A stretch of DNA of 64,000 nt from Scatophagus argus (Eukaryota > Chordata > Actinopteri > Scatophagidae): positions 13,192,249 to 13,256,248 of the forward strand of contig NC_058514.1 in NCBI RefSeq assembly GCF_020382885.2, in the 5' to 3' direction. Position numbers and translations under genes: made by a program. This document shows, piece after piece, positions 63,096 through 64,000 of this stretch. The first letter of the stretch is position 1, and each line of letters begins with the position of its first letter. A model generated the notes under the pieces. It was not told the DNA's origin, searched no databases, and saw nothing but the letters and a program-made list of their open reading frames with translations.

Positions 63096-63450
63096 TTTCA
63101 AACACACACACGCACACACACACACACACAGTGGTTCCATCACTTTTCGGGGACATTACATAGACTTATGCTCAATTCCTGGAGGCTTAACCACCACCTA
63201 CCCATAACGATAAACATTACTTGCCTAATCCTAACCCTAACATTAACCAAACCCTGACTTCAGCCTAACCTTAAAGCAAGTCTTCACCCTAGTATTTAAT
63301 GATTTACACTGTGGGGTCTTGCATTTTGTCCCCATAAGTAAAGCTAGTCCTCATAATGTGACTGTGTTAAAACAGATTTTATTCCCCACAACGACAGGAA
63401 TACATGTAGACACACACACAAACACAAACAGACACACAAACACACACAGA
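63096..63450. repeat. degenerate CCTAACC-rich dispersed repeat flanked by (CA)n
   Basis: Between CA tracts at 63105-63130 and 63410-63448 lies sequence with TTTCGGGGACATTACATAG, CCTAATCCTAACCCTAACAT and TGTGGGGTCTTGCATTTTGT. This pattern recurs across fish genomes. It looks telomere-like only because of the degenerate CCTAAC words. Confidence 0.5.
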
Positions 63451-64000
63451 GGAATGTACAGCAGGGGTGCAGGTAAGCATCTACCACAGATACACTGGCG
63501 AGCAGGTTGAAAAGGGATAATGTGAGTGTACTCGAGCCCTGTCTGGGATAATGAAGAGCTGGCAGTAAACAGTGTGATGGCAGAGGAGAGTATTCAGAAA
63601 AAACCCTGTCACACGTTTCAGGCTTTATGCTGCAGTTAATTGTGTTCATTCATGGATTTCTCCTGCCTGTGTCCTCTGTCACGACTCCACACAGCTCGAG
63701 CAGCTGCACACTTAAACGTGTAATGTCGGGCACTTTCTTGTCTTTTCAAATGATGTTCACTGACTTATACTCAGATGATACGTTGATTCATTGTTTAGCT
63801 GATGAACACCAAATGAATCTTGGCAACTGGTTAATTATTACGTTAAGTTAAAATTCTCCAGTTTTCGCTTAGTTGTGAGTGTTTTGTTGTTTTTTATAAC
63901 TGGCAATTTAATACTTTTGAGTTTTGGACTGTTGGAGATGAAAAACAAACAGACAAACAAACAATTTAAATGAACAATGTGATTTTTTTTCCCTACCTAA

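Noticed and set aside
63220-63260. CCTAAC words resembling telomere repeats
   Set aside because: Degenerate and short, within a repeat that is dispersed in fish genomes; not an interstitial telomere array.

Overview
This window is vertebrate nuclear DNA, almost certainly from a ray-finned (probably percomorph) teleost. The evidence is GT-AG introns, genes split into many short exons, dense (CA)n and (GA)n microsatellites, a Tc1 transposon, a tRNA-headed SINE and several repeat fragments typical of teleosts. The species cannot be named from the sequence.

Five protein-coding genes can be read exon by exon. From left to right they are: the 3' end of ucma (+, 1997-3202); all of mcm10 (-, 4869-12557, 17 coding exons, 900 aa); all of optn (-, 14840-20207, 12 coding exons, 534 aa); all of ccdc3 (+, 23588-29329, 3 exons, 296 aa); and the 3' part of camk1d (-, 40251-62020, nine exons, from the kinase N-lobe to the stop). 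The exon phases close without a frameshift in all five. Order and relative strands match human 10p13 (CAMK1D, CCDC3, OPTN, MCM10, UCMA), so this is a conserved syntenic block in compact form.

Region by region. 1-4.9 kb: ucma end and a tail-to-tail gap. 4.9-13.4 kb: mcm10, with a 246-bp internally deleted Tc1-type element in one intron. 14.1-21.4 kb: optn, with a LINE tail in an intron and a 5' non-coding exon near 21.36 kb. 21.4-23.6 kb: head-to-head intergenic region shared by optn and ccdc3, with a perfect palindromic NF-kB motif. 23.6-29.5 kb: ccdc3. 29.5-39.6 kb: gene-free on present evidence. 39.6-64 kb: camk1d, whose introns hold many microsatellites, a SINE with target-site duplications, a second SINE split by a nearly intact Tc1 transposon, and a perfect 26-bp inverted repeat.

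The genes do not form a pathway. MCM10 acts in replication initiation, OPTN in selective autophagy and NF-kB restraint, CCDC3 is secreted, UCMA is a cartilage matrix Gla protein and CAMK1D a calcium/calmodulin kinase. I found no CRISPR array, rRNA, true tRNA gene or prokaryote-type system, and no convincing undescribed system. The points most worth a second look are the nested transposons, the perfect hairpin, the (TG)n-only splice acceptor in camk1d, the possible alternative camk1d C-termini and the shared optn/ccdc3 promoter region.
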